Source: Clostridia bacterium (GTDB lineage Bacteria; Bacillota; Clostridia; Christensenellales; Borkfalkiaceae). Taken from it: a stretch of DNA of 64,000 nucleotides. This document shows, one piece after another, positions 49,772-58,385 of the stretch. The stretch spans positions 1-64,000 of the forward strand of contig JAFSLQ010000055.1 of the NCBI GenBank assembly GCA_017448355.1. The letters are read 5' to 3'. The notes under the pieces are model-generated. The model did no database searches, was not told the origin of the DNA, and saw only the letters and a list, made by a program, of their open reading frames with translations. A program made the position numbers and the translations under genes. Position 1 is the stretch's first letter; every line of letters starts with the position of its first letter.

Positions 49772-50584
49772 TTACGCTCCTATATTCGGTATAAGAGAAG
49801 AAGATAAATCGTATTTCGCCGCAATCGTCGCAAGCGTTCCGTCAGCGGAAAGCGTCTTTATAACTTCGTTTACTTTTGCGGTAAAGTCAGAACCTTTTCT
49901 GAAACCTATCGCATATTCTTCCGCTTCGGTGGGAATAGCGTCGTTAACGGAAAGCGAAGAATAATCCCCTTTACCTACCATTGCGTTAGCCATCGTGGAG
50001 TCTATAACGATAAAGTCTACCGTGCCGTTTTTAAGTTCCATAAGCGCGCTCGCCTGAGAAGTGGACGCCGTGTATGCGGTGGACAAACTCTTTGCAAGGT
50101 CTTCGCCCGCAGAACCGCCTTCTGCCATACCTTTTTTGCCCGCAAACGCTTCCTTGGAATTAAGTACCGTTAAATTCGCTTTGCTCGTTACAACGCATTG
50201 TCCGTTAGCAAGATATTTGTAGGAAAAATCTACGTATTCTGTTCTCGAAACACCGTTCGATTCGCTGCCGTAAGTAAATCCGTTCCAGATACAGTCTATA
50301 ACGCCGCTGTTAAGTTCAAGATATTTGCTGCTCCAAGCAATAATCTGGAATTTCGCTTGAAGTCCCATTTTTTCCGCTACAGCGTTTGCAAAATCGGTAT
50401 CAAACCCTGTCAATTCGTCGTCGGAATTAAAATAGTTCATCGGTTCGTAAAGCGTAATTCCGCAAACAAAATACCCTTTTTCTTTAATTTTGTCATAATC
50501 GCTCTTTTCGTTACAAGCGGTAAGCCCTAATACTGCCATCACCGCAAGAACCGCTGTCAACAAAAGTGTAACAAGTTTTTTCAT
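49772..50584 (-). CDS. Amino-acid ABC transporter binding lipoprotein
   Basis: A 270-residue extracellular solute-binding protein, family 3. Lipobox GLTAC with Cys about residue 24. YFVCGITLYEPMNYFNSDDELTGFDTDFANAVAEKMG shows the N-lobe with the conserved FDTDFA-type motif, and GTVDFIVIDSTMANAMV the C-lobe. Specificity cannot be told; cystine or polar amino acids are likely. First gene of the operon; ATG 50584 follows AGGAG. Two related palindromes control its promoter. Confidence 0.92.
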   Translation of the reverse strand: MKKLVTLLLTAVLAVMAVLGLTACNEKSDYDKIKEKGYFVCGITLYEPMNYFNSDDELTGFDTDFANAVAEKMGLQAKFQIIAWSSKYLELNSGVIDCIWNGFTYGSESNGVSRTEYVDFSYKYLANGQCVVTSKANLTVLNSKEAFAGKKGMAEGGSAGEDLAKSLSTAYTASTSQASALMELKNGTVDFIVIDSTMANAMVGKGDYSSLSVNDAIPTEAEEYAIGFRKGSDFTAKVNEVIKTLSADGTLATIAAKYDLSSSLIPNIGA

Positions 50585-50619
50585 TTTTCTATTCTCCTAA
50601 AATTTATTTTTTACTTTAT

Positions 50620-50681
50620 CACTTTATTTGGGTAAAGTGAATTTATGTCCCTATTATACTTTATTGTGATAAAGTTGTAAA
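50620..50681 (-). promoter_or_regulatory. Promoter and twin operators of the amino-acid importer operon
   Basis: On the minus strand TTTACA (50681-50676), 17 nt, TATAAT (50658-50653). A perfect palindrome ACTTTA-N6-TAAAGT fills the spacer (50658-50675) and a second, CACTTTA-N6-TAAAGTG, lies in the leader (50620-50639). The shared word CTTTA-N6-TAAAG suggests a dimeric repressor; I do not recognise the regulator, and it does not match the CodY box. Confidence 0.7.
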
Positions 50682-50732
50682 GCGTTTTGACGTAGTTTTT
50701 TAAAATTTTTTTAATTTTTTTTAAAATATTAA

Positions 50733-50760
50733 AAACGGCGGTTTATTTGCCGCCGTTTTA
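50733..50760. terminator. Terminator after the SLOG protein gene
   Basis: AAAACGGCGG with CCGCCGTTTT around about 8 nt, then T-rich on both strands. Confidence 0.6.
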
Positions 50761-51222
50761 TTTTATAAAAATGATTTCTATGCCTTTTCTGTTAGCGTAG
50801 TTTACCGTCTGGAAAGTTCCGCCTTTATTTGTATTTAAGTATGCGACTAAAACCGACGCGCTGTCCACCATAAACATATTGCGTTTGAACATACAAGTAC
50901 TCGTGTACTCTTCCGAAATATAAACTTTTTCGTCCGCGGATAAAATCATACGTTCGTATTCGGCTTTCTGGCGGGCGGAAAACTTATAAGCCTGCGTTCT
51001 GCACGGTATACAGGCGACTATTTTAATCGGGTACTTTTTTCGGTAAATTTCAAGCAATTTAAAACACTCGGTATCGAACCCAAGTGCCATACCGACTAAA
51101 AAAGTGTTAAAACCGCCGTTTATTAATCCTTTTATAACTTTTTCAAGTTCGGCTTTATTATAATCTTCGCTTAAAACTCTATGCCCCGTAAAGGCGCAAG
51201 TTTTTATTCTGTCTATAATCAT
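50758..51222 (-). CDS. DUF1273/YpsA-like SLOG family protein
   Basis: A 154-residue Rossmann-like protein. FTGHRVLSEDYN at the N-terminus (the TGHR motif), FLVGMALGFDTECFKLL near 41 and CIPCRTQAYKFSARQKAEYERM near 71 identify the DUF1273/YpsA branch of the SLOG superfamily, which may bind nucleotide-derived ligands. Bacillus YpsA affects cell division, but its biochemical role is not settled. It follows rsmG by 9 nt and probably shares its transcript. No clear ribosome-binding site. Confidence 0.85.
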   Translation of the reverse strand: MIIDRIKTCAFTGHRVLSEDYNKAELEKVIKGLINGGFNTFLVGMALGFDTECFKLLEIYRKKYPIKIVACIPCRTQAYKFSARQKAEYERMILSADEKVYISEEYTSTCMFKRNMFMVDSASVLVAYLNTNKGGTFQTVNYANRKGIEIIFIK

Positions 51223-51231
51223 TATTATATA

Positions 51232-51909
51232 TTAAAGTGGTTTTTTTCTGATTTTGGCGTTAGAGCGCGGATATAAAGTTTCCGTACTTTTTTCCTTTTT
51301 TATTACGATAATCGTTCGTAAATTTCCGCTTAAATCAAATTTTTTAACTTCTTCGATTTTTCCGCCGAGTATTTTTACCGCATTTTCGGCATTTTTAAGT
51401 TCTTCTTCCGCGTCGCCTTTAAAGGCTACGAATTTTCCGCCGTTTTTAACAAAAGGCAAACAATATTCAGTAAGCACGGGAAGACTTGCAACCGCGCGCG
51501 CAGTAGCGCAATCAAATTTTTCACGGTATAATTTATCGTGTGCAAGTTCTTCCGCTCTGCCGCAAATAACGTTTACGTCTTTTAAGTTAAGTTCTTTAAC
51601 GACTTCTTTTAAAAATTCGCATTTTTTGCCCGTCGCGTCAAGTAGCGTCGCCTTTAATTCAGGATTAAAAATTTTAAGCGGTATAGCGGGAAATCCGCCG
51701 CCCGAACCTATGTCGATAAAATTTCCGTCAATAAACTTCGCGCCAAGCAAACTGTCCGCAAAATGCTTTAAATACACTTCGTTCTTTTCTGTTATAGCGG
51801 TTATATTGAATTTTTCGTTATAATCGGTCAAAATACGGTAATACTTATCAAATAATTGTAACTGTTCGCCGGATAACTCAAACCCGAAACATTTAAAAAA
51901 ATCTTTCAC
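51232..51909 (-). CDS. rsmG: 16S rRNA (guanine-N7) methyltransferase RsmG
   Basis: A protein of about 225 residues that methylates G527 of 16S rRNA. LTDYNEKFNITAITEKNEVYLKHF is close to the family N-terminus and the SAM-binding segment FIDIGSGGGFPAIPLKI (about 72) is intact. I chose the GTG at 51909: it gives the usual N-terminal length, whereas the longer frame from ATG 52023 adds 38 unlikely residues and covers a consensus promoter. The GTG is 6 nt after the -10 box with no ribosome-binding site. It sits next to dnaN, a usual origin-proximal gene. Confidence 0.87.
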   Translation of the reverse strand: MKDFFKCFGFELSGEQLQLFDKYYRILTDYNEKFNITAITEKNEVYLKHFADSLLGAKFIDGNFIDIGSGGGFPAIPLKIFNPELKATLLDATGKKCEFLKEVVKELNLKDVNVICGRAEELAHDKLYREKFDCATARAVASLPVLTEYCLPFVKNGGKFVAFKGDAEEELKNAENAVKILGGKIEEVKKFDLSGNLRTIIVIKKEKSTETLYPRSNAKIRKKPL

Positions 51910-51915
51910 ACAAAA

Positions 51916-51944
51916 ATTATAACACAAAATTATTTTATTAACAA
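51916..51944 (-). promoter_or_regulatory. rsmG promoter with leaderless spacing
   Basis: On the minus strand TTGTTA (51944-51939), 17 nt, TATAAT (51921-51916), then 6 nt to the GTG at 51909. Confidence 0.65.
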
Positions 51945-52267
51945 TTAAATAGTTATCGACTTTTAATATTCCACAATGTTTATTTTTATGTTGATTAACG
52001 CTTGATAGAGTTATAAAAATCAATTTGCTTTTATTTTCTCTCGGCTAAAAATGATTTTCTTTTAACAAATTCACTTTAAAATAATTTTTGTAAACTTTTT
52101 ATACACTCAATTTCAACATTAAAAAACGTAAGATAAAACAGGTGAAATACGGCTTATAAACTTTTCCACCGAAGATACTATTTACTACGGTTTATTTAAA
52201 ACTTTTTAAATAAAAATAACCTACAAAGTATGTCGGTTAAAAATTTTTCGGAAAGCGGATAAATTCT
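51945..52267. other. Candidate replication-origin region
   Basis: An AT-rich, gene-free stretch of about 320 nt between the divergent rsmG and dnaN genes, at the place where coding strand preference switches. DnaA-box-like words are TTATACACT (52099-52107, one mismatch to TTATNCACA), TATTCCACA (51967-51975) and TTTTCCACC (52162-52170), each two mismatches. They are not dense, and dnaA is absent, so this is a candidate only. Confidence 0.45.
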
Positions 52268-52296
52268 TGATTTTTGTTTTAATATGTTATATAATA
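52268..52296 (+). promoter_or_regulatory. dnaN promoter
   Basis: TTGATT (52268-52273), 17 nt, TATAAT (52291-52296). The dnaN ATG, with GGAGA, follows 61 nt later. Confidence 0.65.
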
Positions 52297-52357
52297 TATC
52301 AGTACTCATTTAAATATTGACGCGATATCTACCAAAATATATTTCGGAGAAAATTTT

Positions 52358-53458
52358 ATGAAATTGATTTGCGACGGGCTTGATTTATCTGACGCCGTAC
52401 TTAAAGTAAGCAAAGCGCTTTCTAGTAAGGCAGCAAACCCTGTCTTAGAAGGAATTAAAATTTCCGCTAAAAACGACAGTCTTATTCTAACTGCTACTGA
52501 TACCGAACTCACCATAGAAAAAACTATCAAAGCGGATGTTTTAATGGAAGGTGAAACGGTTGTCGTCGGTAAGTATTTCGTTGACTTTGCTAAAAAACTC
52601 GAAAAGGAACAAGTGGAACTTTCCTGTCTTTACGACGGTCAGTTGCAGATAAAGTATTCCGATTCGGAAAGCGAATTACAGGTTTACCCCGTGGCAAACT
52701 TTCCTTTGGTTAAAAAATCGGGTGAAGAAAACTTTTTCGAGATTAGTCCCGAAGAATTTAAAGACATCGTAGAAAAAACCATAATATCTTGTTCTAACGA
52801 CGATTCGCGCCCTATTCTTAAAGGCGTTTTGTTTGAAATTACCGATAACTCTTTAACAAGCGTTTCACTTGACGGTTTCCGTATGAGTGTAATTAAAAAA
52901 GAAATTGTTGCAAGCGGAAACTTTAAAGCGGTTATACCGGCCAGAACTCTTTCAGAGATTACGCGTTTAATTGAAAAAGAAGAAAGTAAGTTAAAGATTT
53001 ATATTCAGAAAAATTCGCTTTATCTTGAAGTGGAAAACACGGTTATTATTTCGCGTTTAATAGAAGGCGAATTCGTTAAGTACGGTCATATTTTGCCGAA
53101 CGGATTTTCAAATTCTTTCGTGATAGAAAAGGACGCGCTTTTAAGTAGTTTGGAACGTGCTACAATCGTCGCTAAAAATGACAGATATAACGTAGTGAGA
53201 TTCGATATCCGTGAAAACGTGATGACGATAAGCGCAAAATCGGAAGTGGGATTCGTAAACGAGAACGTAAACATTAATTTGGAAGGCAAAGATATGGTAA
53301 TTGCCTTTAACGGAAAGTTTTTAAGCGAATATTTGAGAATAGTGAAGGACGAATTTATTAAATTTCAATTAAATTCACCGATTGACCCGTGCGTTTTAAC
53401 CGCTAGCGGCAAAGACGATTTTATATATTTGGTACTTCCCGTAAGTATTAACGCGTAA
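52358..53458 (+). CDS. dnaN: DNA polymerase III beta clamp
   Basis: A 366-residue sliding clamp with the three repeated clamp domains (about 1-120, 125-245, 246-366). Motifs include SKALSSKAANPVLEGIKI (about 20-37), DDSRPILKGVLFE (about 147) and VIPARTLSEITRL (about 197); the protein ends VLPVSINA, comparable to the usual LP-R-type end. It holds polymerase on DNA at the replication fork. ATG 52358 follows GGAGA. dnaA is not upstream, unlike in most bacteria; instead rsmG is divergent across the candidate origin. Confidence 0.96.
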   Translation: MKLICDGLDLSDAVLKVSKALSSKAANPVLEGIKISAKNDSLILTATDTELTIEKTIKADVLMEGETVVVGKYFVDFAKKLEKEQVELSCLYDGQLQIKYSDSESELQVYPVANFPLVKKSGEENFFEISPEEFKDIVEKTIISCSNDDSRPILKGVLFEITDNSLTSVSLDGFRMSVIKKEIVASGNFKAVIPARTLSEITRLIEKEESKLKIYIQKNSLYLEVENTVIISRLIEGEFVKYGHILPNGFSNSFVIEKDALLSSLERATIVAKNDRYNVVRFDIRENVMTISAKSEVGFVNENVNINLEGKDMVIAFNGKFLSEYLRIVKDEFIKFQLNSPIDPCVLTASGKDDFIYLVLPVSINA

Positions 53459-53472
53459 ACCTTTATAAATGA

Positions 53473-53501
53473 TTGACAAAAACATTATTTATATATAGAA
53501 T
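53473..53501 (+). promoter_or_regulatory. rpmH promoter
   Basis: TTGACA (53473-53478), 17 nt, TAGAAT (53496-53501), then a leader of about 33 nt with AGGAG. Confidence 0.65.
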
Positions 53502-53540
53502 ATTAAAGAAAATAATTAACCTATCCTAGGAGAAAATAAA

Positions 53541-53675
53541 ATGAAACAGACTTACCAACCCAAAAAGAGACAGAGAAGCAAAGTTCACGGATTCAGAAAA
53601 AGAATGCAATCAAAGACCGGCAGAAACGTAATTAAGCGCCGTCGCAACAAAGGTCGTCATAATCTTTCCGCGTAA
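53541..53675 (+). CDS. rpmH: Ribosomal protein L34
   Basis: A 44-residue, very basic protein; starts [19 protein letters not shown] and continues [18 protein letters not shown], nearly identical to L34 of other Firmicutes. ATG 53541 has AGGAG. It is first of the conserved rpmH-rnpA-yidD-yidC-jag series. Too short for routine gene calling but unmistakable. Confidence 0.97.
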   Translation: MKQTYQPKKRQRSKVHGFRKRMQSKTGRNVIKRRRNKGRHNLSA

Positions 53676-53690
53676 AATCGGATAAAAAAG

Positions 53691-54020
53691 ATGGCTTTTG
53701 ATTACAGGTTAAAAAAAGAAAAAGATTTCAGCCGAGTTTTTAAGGAAGGAAAAAGAATCTTTTCCGATTCTCTTACGCTTATATACCTGCCTTCAAAGGA
53801 ATTGAAAATGGGCGTCGCCGTAAGTAAAAAGCACGGTGGAAGCGTTAAAAGAAACAGAATAAAAAGACTTATTCGCGAATCTTTCAGAAGTTTTTCACCT
53901 GAAAAAATGAAAAACTTCTTTTTTGTTTTTATACCTAAAATTAAAGACGAATACGATTTTCACGTTTTTAAAAGGGATATGGATTATCTTTTTAAAAAAG
54001 GTAAAATATTTAAAGACTGA
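53691..54020 (+). CDS. rnpA: Ribonuclease P protein component
   Basis: A 109-residue basic protein that helps RNase P RNA bind pre-tRNA. KKEKDFSRVFKEGKRIF at the N-terminus and GVAVSKKHGGSVKRNRIKRLIRESFR (about 43-68, the RNR motif) are diagnostic. It starts 15 nt after rpmH; the upstream ribosome-binding site is weak. yidD begins one nt after its stop. Confidence 0.95.
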   Translation: MAFDYRLKKEKDFSRVFKEGKRIFSDSLTLIYLPSKELKMGVAVSKKHGGSVKRNRIKRLIRESFRSFSPEKMKNFFFVFIPKIKDEYDFHVFKRDMDYLFKKGKIFKD

Positions 54021-54021
54021 T

Positions 54022-54255
54022 ATGTTGAAATTTTTAAGCGTTAAACTTATAAGATTTTATCAGAAATATTTGTCTTTCGGTAATTGCAGATTTATTCCGT
54101 CCTGCTCTGAATATATGCTGGAAGCAATCTTAAAACACGGTTTTTTCGTCGGGTTTTTGCTAGGCGTCTGGCGTATTTTAAGGTGCAATCATTTCAGTAA
54201 GGGCGGTTTTGACAAAGTACCCGATAAAAAAAGCGTAGTTAAGTGGGTGTATTAA
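54022..54255 (+). CDS. yidD: Membrane protein insertion efficiency factor YidD
   Basis: A 77-residue protein with the UPF0161 signature: LIRFYQKYLSF then CRFIPSCSEYMLEAI and GVWRILRCNHFSKGGFDKVP, three conserved cysteines. It assists YidC-dependent insertion at the inner face of the membrane. ATG 54022 is chosen because it begins right after the rnpA stop and gives the family length; the longer frame from 53923 would overlap rnpA. Its stop codon abuts the yidC ATG. Confidence 0.95.
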   Translation: MLKFLSVKLIRFYQKYLSFGNCRFIPSCSEYMLEAILKHGFFVGFLLGVWRILRCNHFSKGGFDKVPDKKSVVKWVY

Positions 54256-55698
54256 ATGAGTATTATTGATTTTTCCGCGCCGATAATCGGAAATATTTTC
54301 GCAAAACTTATTTTGTGGCTTGTGACTATTACTTCTTCGGTCGCGGCGGGCGTAATTTTGTTTACGCTGTTTTTAAAACTTATAACTTTGCCGTTTGATT
54401 TTATCTCTCGGTTTTCTATGCGCAAAAACTCTTTGAAAATGGAGCAGATGCGCCCCGAACTCGAAAAATTGCAACAGCAATACGCGAACGATAAAAATCT
54501 TTACAATCAGAAGATGATGGCGCTTTATAAAAAGAACGGCTATTCTATGTTCGGCGCGTGTCTTCCCACCATCATTACTCTCGTTATATTTATTATCGCG
54601 ATTAACGGGTTTACGAACTATTCGCAGTACCAGAATAAAAAATACTTTTACGATATGAGTGTCGCGTATAACAACGTGCTTTACGCAGGGCTTGAAATTG
54701 ACGGCGAATATATTTACGTAAACGACGACAATGCGATAACTATTGACGAAGACAAGATTTTAACGGCTGACGCCGCAAGTTTAGCGGAGAAAAACATTAT
54801 TTTAAATAAAACCGCTACGGAATTTACCGTTCAAACGGCTAACGGATACGTGGAATACAAGAGAGATCTTAACGAAAACGGGAAAGCCGTCGGCGAAAAG
54901 AAGTTTACCGTCTTAAATTTGACAAGCGCTATCAACGAAAAATACAACAACGGTCTTAAAAACGCGGACGGAGACGATTATGCTGCCGCTAAGATTAAAA
55001 ATTCCGAACTTACAGCCGAAGAGTTTTTATCAAATATCGGTTCGTATATGGCGGCGGAAACTTTCAGAAATAACGGTTCGCGCTTTTTGTGGGTTAAAAA
55101 TATCTGGGTAACCGACAGTCCTATGAAACACCCCGTTGAGAGTAGTTGGGACGCGTTCAAAAAGACGCACGCATATAACGATAACGATATTGAAAGCGAA
55201 AAAGGCGGCTACACAAAACTTATCGCGGGGTTATCTGACGAAGTAGCAGCGCCGAACGGGTACTTTATACTCGTTGCATTGACCGCGCTGTCTTCCCTTT
55301 TGATGCAGTTCGTTATGGGTAAGAGTCAGAAAGCGCAGATGGAACTTCAAACGGTGGACGGGCAAGGCGCGCAGACGCAGAAAATTATGATGTGGATGAT
55401 GCCGATAATGATGGCTGTGTTCGCGTTTATGTATACGGCGGCGTTCTCAATATACATTATATTAAGTTCGATAATCAGCCTTTTCACCACGCTTTTAATC
55501 AACCTTATTGCGGATAAAAAGTTCAAAAAGACGGAGGCCGCCGCGGAAACGGATGTCGTTCGCGGCAGGGTGTATATTCCCCCGAAAAAGGAAGAAAAAC
55601 CCGAAAAACCCGCGAAAAAGAAAGATAAAACCTTAGAAGACGGGTTTTTATCGGGACTTGCAGATAAGAAAAAGCATCCGCGCGGTAGACAGAAATAG
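54256..55698 (+). CDS. yidC: Membrane protein insertase YidC
   Basis: A 480-residue insertase of the Oxa1/YidC family. First span about 12-38 preceding the conserved cytoplasmic hairpin (KMEQMRPELEKLQQQYANDK, about 57-76), then a core of further spans near 98-115, 335-352 and 375-415. An insertion of about 200 residues (120-320) between spans is much longer than in Bacillus YidC; it is charged and probably extracellular. The C-terminus is lysine-rich, which may contact ribosomes. No lipobox. Translationally coupled to yidD. Confidence 0.92.
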   Translation: MSIIDFSAPIIGNIFAKLILWLVTITSSVAAGVILFTLFLKLITLPFDFISRFSMRKNSLKMEQMRPELEKLQQQYANDKNLYNQKMMALYKKNGYSMFGACLPTIITLVIFIIAINGFTNYSQYQNKKYFYDMSVAYNNVLYAGLEIDGEYIYVNDDNAITIDEDKILTADAASLAEKNIILNKTATEFTVQTANGYVEYKRDLNENGKAVGEKKFTVLNLTSAINEKYNNGLKNADGDDYAAAKIKNSELTAEEFLSNIGSYMAAETFRNNGSRFLWVKNIWVTDSPMKHPVESSWDAFKKTHAYNDNDIESEKGGYTKLIAGLSDEVAAPNGYFILVALTALSSLLMQFVMGKSQKAQMELQTVDGQGAQTQKIMMWMMPIMMAVFAFMYTAAFSIYIILSSIISLFTTLLINLIADKKFKKTEAAAETDVVRGRVYIPPKKEEKPEKPAKKKDKTLEDGFLSGLADKKKHPRGRQK

Positions 55699-55734
55699 AA
55701 GAATAAACGCTTTACGCGTTCAAGGAGTATAGAT

Positions 55735-56571
55735 ATGGAATTTACAGGCAAGACGGCGGAAGAGGCCGTGAAAAAGGGGCTTGAAACCCTTAACATTTCC
55801 GAAGAAGACGCGGAAATAGAGATAATCGAAGACGCTGTTAAAGGACTTTTCGGAAAAGTCAAAAAAGAAGCGGTTGTAAGCGTCAAAAAGAAGGAAAACA
55901 AAAAACAGTCTTCCGGCACGGAAAAGGCGGCGGACTTTATCCTTAAAGTGTTCGATATTATGAATATCGACGCAAAAGCCGAGATAACGGGCGAAAATAA
56001 GATAACGGTTTTTGCAACCGAGTCTTCGGAAGTTATAGGCTACCGCGGCGAAGTTCTTGACGCCGTACAGGTTTTAGCGGGCGCTGTTGCCAACATAGGC
56101 AACAAAGAGTACAAAAAAGTCGTGGTGGACTGCGAAAATTATCGCGGTCGCCGTGAAGAAACGCTTATAAATTTAGCGCATAAGTTGGAACAAAAAGCGA
56201 CCGAAACGAGAAGAAAAGTTCTTTTAGAACCGATGAGTCCGTTCGAGAGAAGAATTATTCATACCGCGCTTGCGGAAAGCAGTACGGTTAAAACCGAAAG
56301 CGACGGAAAAGAACCCCTTAGATACGTCGTTATTATCCCCAACGATTTGGACGCGGACGCAAAACCTTATAACGCAGGCGCAAATCACGGCAGAAACAGA
56401 AACGGCGGAAGATTTGACCAAAAAGGCGGAAAGCGCAACGACAGACGCGGCGGCAGAGATAATCGTGGTCGCGGCGAAAGACGTGGCAGCGGATTTACCG
56501 AAGAAAAGAGAAAACCTTCGCTTTCTTTCGGCACGTATCTCGGAAACAGTTTAAAAGATAAAAACGACTAA
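55735..56571 (+). CDS. jag: Jag/KhpB RNA-binding protein
   Basis: A 278-residue protein with the three Jag parts: Jag-N domain (MEFTGKTAEEAVKKGLETLN, 1-60), KH domain (about 68-140, with the GYRGEVLDAVQVL core) and R3H domain (about 150-205, PMSPFERRIIHTALAE). The C-terminus (215-270) is an unusual Gly-Arg-Asn-rich low-complexity tail that should increase RNA binding. KhpB acts with KhpA as an RNA chaperone affecting cell division. A clear stem-loop follows at 56573-56616. Confidence 0.93.
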   Translation: MEFTGKTAEEAVKKGLETLNISEEDAEIEIIEDAVKGLFGKVKKEAVVSVKKKENKKQSSGTEKAADFILKVFDIMNIDAKAEITGENKITVFATESSEVIGYRGEVLDAVQVLAGAVANIGNKEYKKVVVDCENYRGRREETLINLAHKLEQKATETRRKVLLEPMSPFERRIIHTALAESSTVKTESDGKEPLRYVVIIPNDLDADAKPYNAGANHGRNRNGGRFDQKGGKRNDRRGGRDNRGRGERRGSGFTEEKRKPSLSFGTYLGNSLKDKND

Positions 56572-56572
56572 C

Positions 56573-56616
56573 TTATTGCCCGCGAAAAGCGTAAAAACTT
56601 TTCGGCGGGCAATAAC
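56573..56616 (+). terminator. Hairpin after jag
   Basis: TATTGCCCGC and GCGGGCAATA enclose a further AAAG/CTTT pairing. It separates the jag operon from iorA. No long T run. Confidence 0.5.
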
Positions 56617-56649
56617 TATGCAAATAAGTAGCGTTAAAAGGTGAAAAAT

Positions 56650-58383
56650 ATGAAAAAACTTATGATAGGCAACGAGGCGGTGTCAAGGGGGCTATATGAA
56701 GGCGGCATTAAAGTCGTATCTTCTTATCCCGGCACGCCGTCCACCGAAATAACCGAATTTTTAGCAAAGTACGACGATATTAAGTCTGAGTGGGCGCCTA
56801 ACGAAAAAGTCGGCGCGGAAGTGGCGTTCGGGGCAAGTCTTGCCGGCGTAAGATCAGCGTGCGCGATGAAGCACGTCGGATTAAACGTTGCGGCAGACCC
56901 GCTTTTTACCCTGTCTTACACGGGCGTGAACGGCGGACTTATAGTCTGCGTTGCGGACGACCCCGCTATGCACTCTTCGCAAAACGAACAGGATTCCCGC
57001 CACTACGCGATAGCGGCGAAAGTCCCTATGCTTGAACCGTCCGATTCTCAGGAAGCGTACGAGTTTGCAAAATCCGCGTTTGACTTGTCGGAAAAATTTG
57101 ACACGCCCGTTATTCTTCGTATGTGTACGAGAGTGGCGCACAGTCAGTCCATCGTCGAAATCGGCGACCGCGTGGAAATTCCCGATAAACCCTACGTAAA
57201 AAACGGCGCGAAATTCATAATGGTGCCCGCTAACGCCATTAAGCGCCACGTAGTCGTGGAAGAAAGAACGGCAAAACTTAAAGAATACGCCGAAACCTGC
57301 CCCTTTAACCGCGTGGAAAAGGCGGACAGCGATATAGGTATAATCACTTCGGGAACTTCTTATCAGTACGTAAAAGAAGTTTTCGGCGACACGGTAAACG
57401 TGCTTAAAATAGGTATGCCGAACCCCCTTCCCGAACAACTTATTTTAGACTTTGCGGCGGGCGTTAAAACACTTTACGTTATAGAAGAGTTAGACCCGAT
57501 AATTGAAACGCATTGCAGAAATTTAGGACTTAAACCTATCGGCAAAGATCTTTTCTCGCCGCTTGGGGAATATTCGCAGGAAACAATAGCGAAAGCGTTT
57601 AATAAACCCGAAAAACCTACGGTTAAAGCGGACACGGTTTCCCCCGCAAGACCGCCTATGATGTGCGCGGGATGTCCGCACAGGGGGCTTTACTACACGC
57701 TTGCGAAGAACAAAATCACGGTTATCGGCGATATCGGATGTTATACTCTCGGCGCGCAGCCGCCGCTTTCGGCAGTCGACTCTACCCTTTGTATGGGCGC
57801 GTCGGTTTCGGGGCTTCACGGATTTTTGAAAGCAAATAGCGACGCGGCGTCAAAGACCGTTGCCGTTATCGGCGATTCGACTTTTATGCACTCTGGGATA
57901 ACGGGGCTTGTAAATATTGCGTATAACGGCACTAACGCAACCGTTATAATTTTAGATAATTCCATAACGGGTATGACCGGGCATCAGCAGAACCCGACGA
58001 CGGGATTTAATATAAAGGGCGACCCCGCGGGCAAGGTGGATTTAGAATCGCTTTGCCGTGCAATCGGAATCCGCCGCGTCAGAGTGGTTGACCCATACGA
58101 CCTTAAAGCCTGCGATACGGCGATTAAGGAAGAACTTAGCGTGAACGAACCCTCGGTTATTATTTCAAGACGTCCGTGCGTGCTTTTAAAATACGTAAAA
58201 GCCGCGCCGCCGCTTGCAGTCGATAAAGACAAGTGCCGTTCCTGCAAAAAATGTATGTCGCTCGGCTGTCCCGCAATTTCCTTTAAAGAAGGAAAGGCGC
58301 ATATCGACGCGACGCTTTGCGTGGGCTGTGAAGTGTGCAAGGGACTTTGCCCCTTCGGTGCGATTATTAAGGAGGAGAACTGA
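56650..58383 (+). CDS. iorA: Indolepyruvate ferredoxin oxidoreductase alpha subunit
   Basis: A 577-residue thiamine-diphosphate enzyme subunit that oxidatively decarboxylates aryl 2-keto acids (indolepyruvate, phenylpyruvate) to aryl-acetyl-CoA, reducing ferredoxin. N-terminal pyruvate-oxidoreductase domain (SSYPGTPSTEITEF about 23), TPP domain with CAGCPHRGLYYTL (about 338) and GDSTFMHSGITGLVNIAYN (about 418), and a C-terminal 2[4Fe-4S] ferredoxin (CRSCKKCMSLGCP about 529, CVGCEVCKGLCP about 556). ATG 56650 follows AAAGGTG; a GTG at 56641 overlaps that site. First gene of the aryl-acid cassette. Confidence 0.94.
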   Translation: MKKLMIGNEAVSRGLYEGGIKVVSSYPGTPSTEITEFLAKYDDIKSEWAPNEKVGAEVAFGASLAGVRSACAMKHVGLNVAADPLFTLSYTGVNGGLIVCVADDPAMHSSQNEQDSRHYAIAAKVPMLEPSDSQEAYEFAKSAFDLSEKFDTPVILRMCTRVAHSQSIVEIGDRVEIPDKPYVKNGAKFIMVPANAIKRHVVVEERTAKLKEYAETCPFNRVEKADSDIGIITSGTSYQYVKEVFGDTVNVLKIGMPNPLPEQLILDFAAGVKTLYVIEELDPIIETHCRNLGLKPIGKDLFSPLGEYSQETIAKAFNKPEKPTVKADTVSPARPPMMCAGCPHRGLYYTLAKNKITVIGDIGCYTLGAQPPLSAVDSTLCMGASVSGLHGFLKANSDAASKTVAVIGDSTFMHSGITGLVNIAYNGTNATVIILDNSITGMTGHQQNPTTGFNIKGDPAGKVDLESLCRAIGIRRVRVVDPYDLKACDTAIKEELSVNEPSVIISRRPCVLLKYVKAAPPLAVDKDKCRSCKKCMSLGCPAISFKEGKAHIDATLCVGCEVCKGLCPFGAIIKEEN

Positions 58384-58385
58384 TT

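Noticed and set aside
51910..52023. N-terminal extension of RsmG from ATG 52023
   Set aside because: The extra 38 residues show no family similarity and contain the consensus promoter; GTG 51909 gives the expected length.
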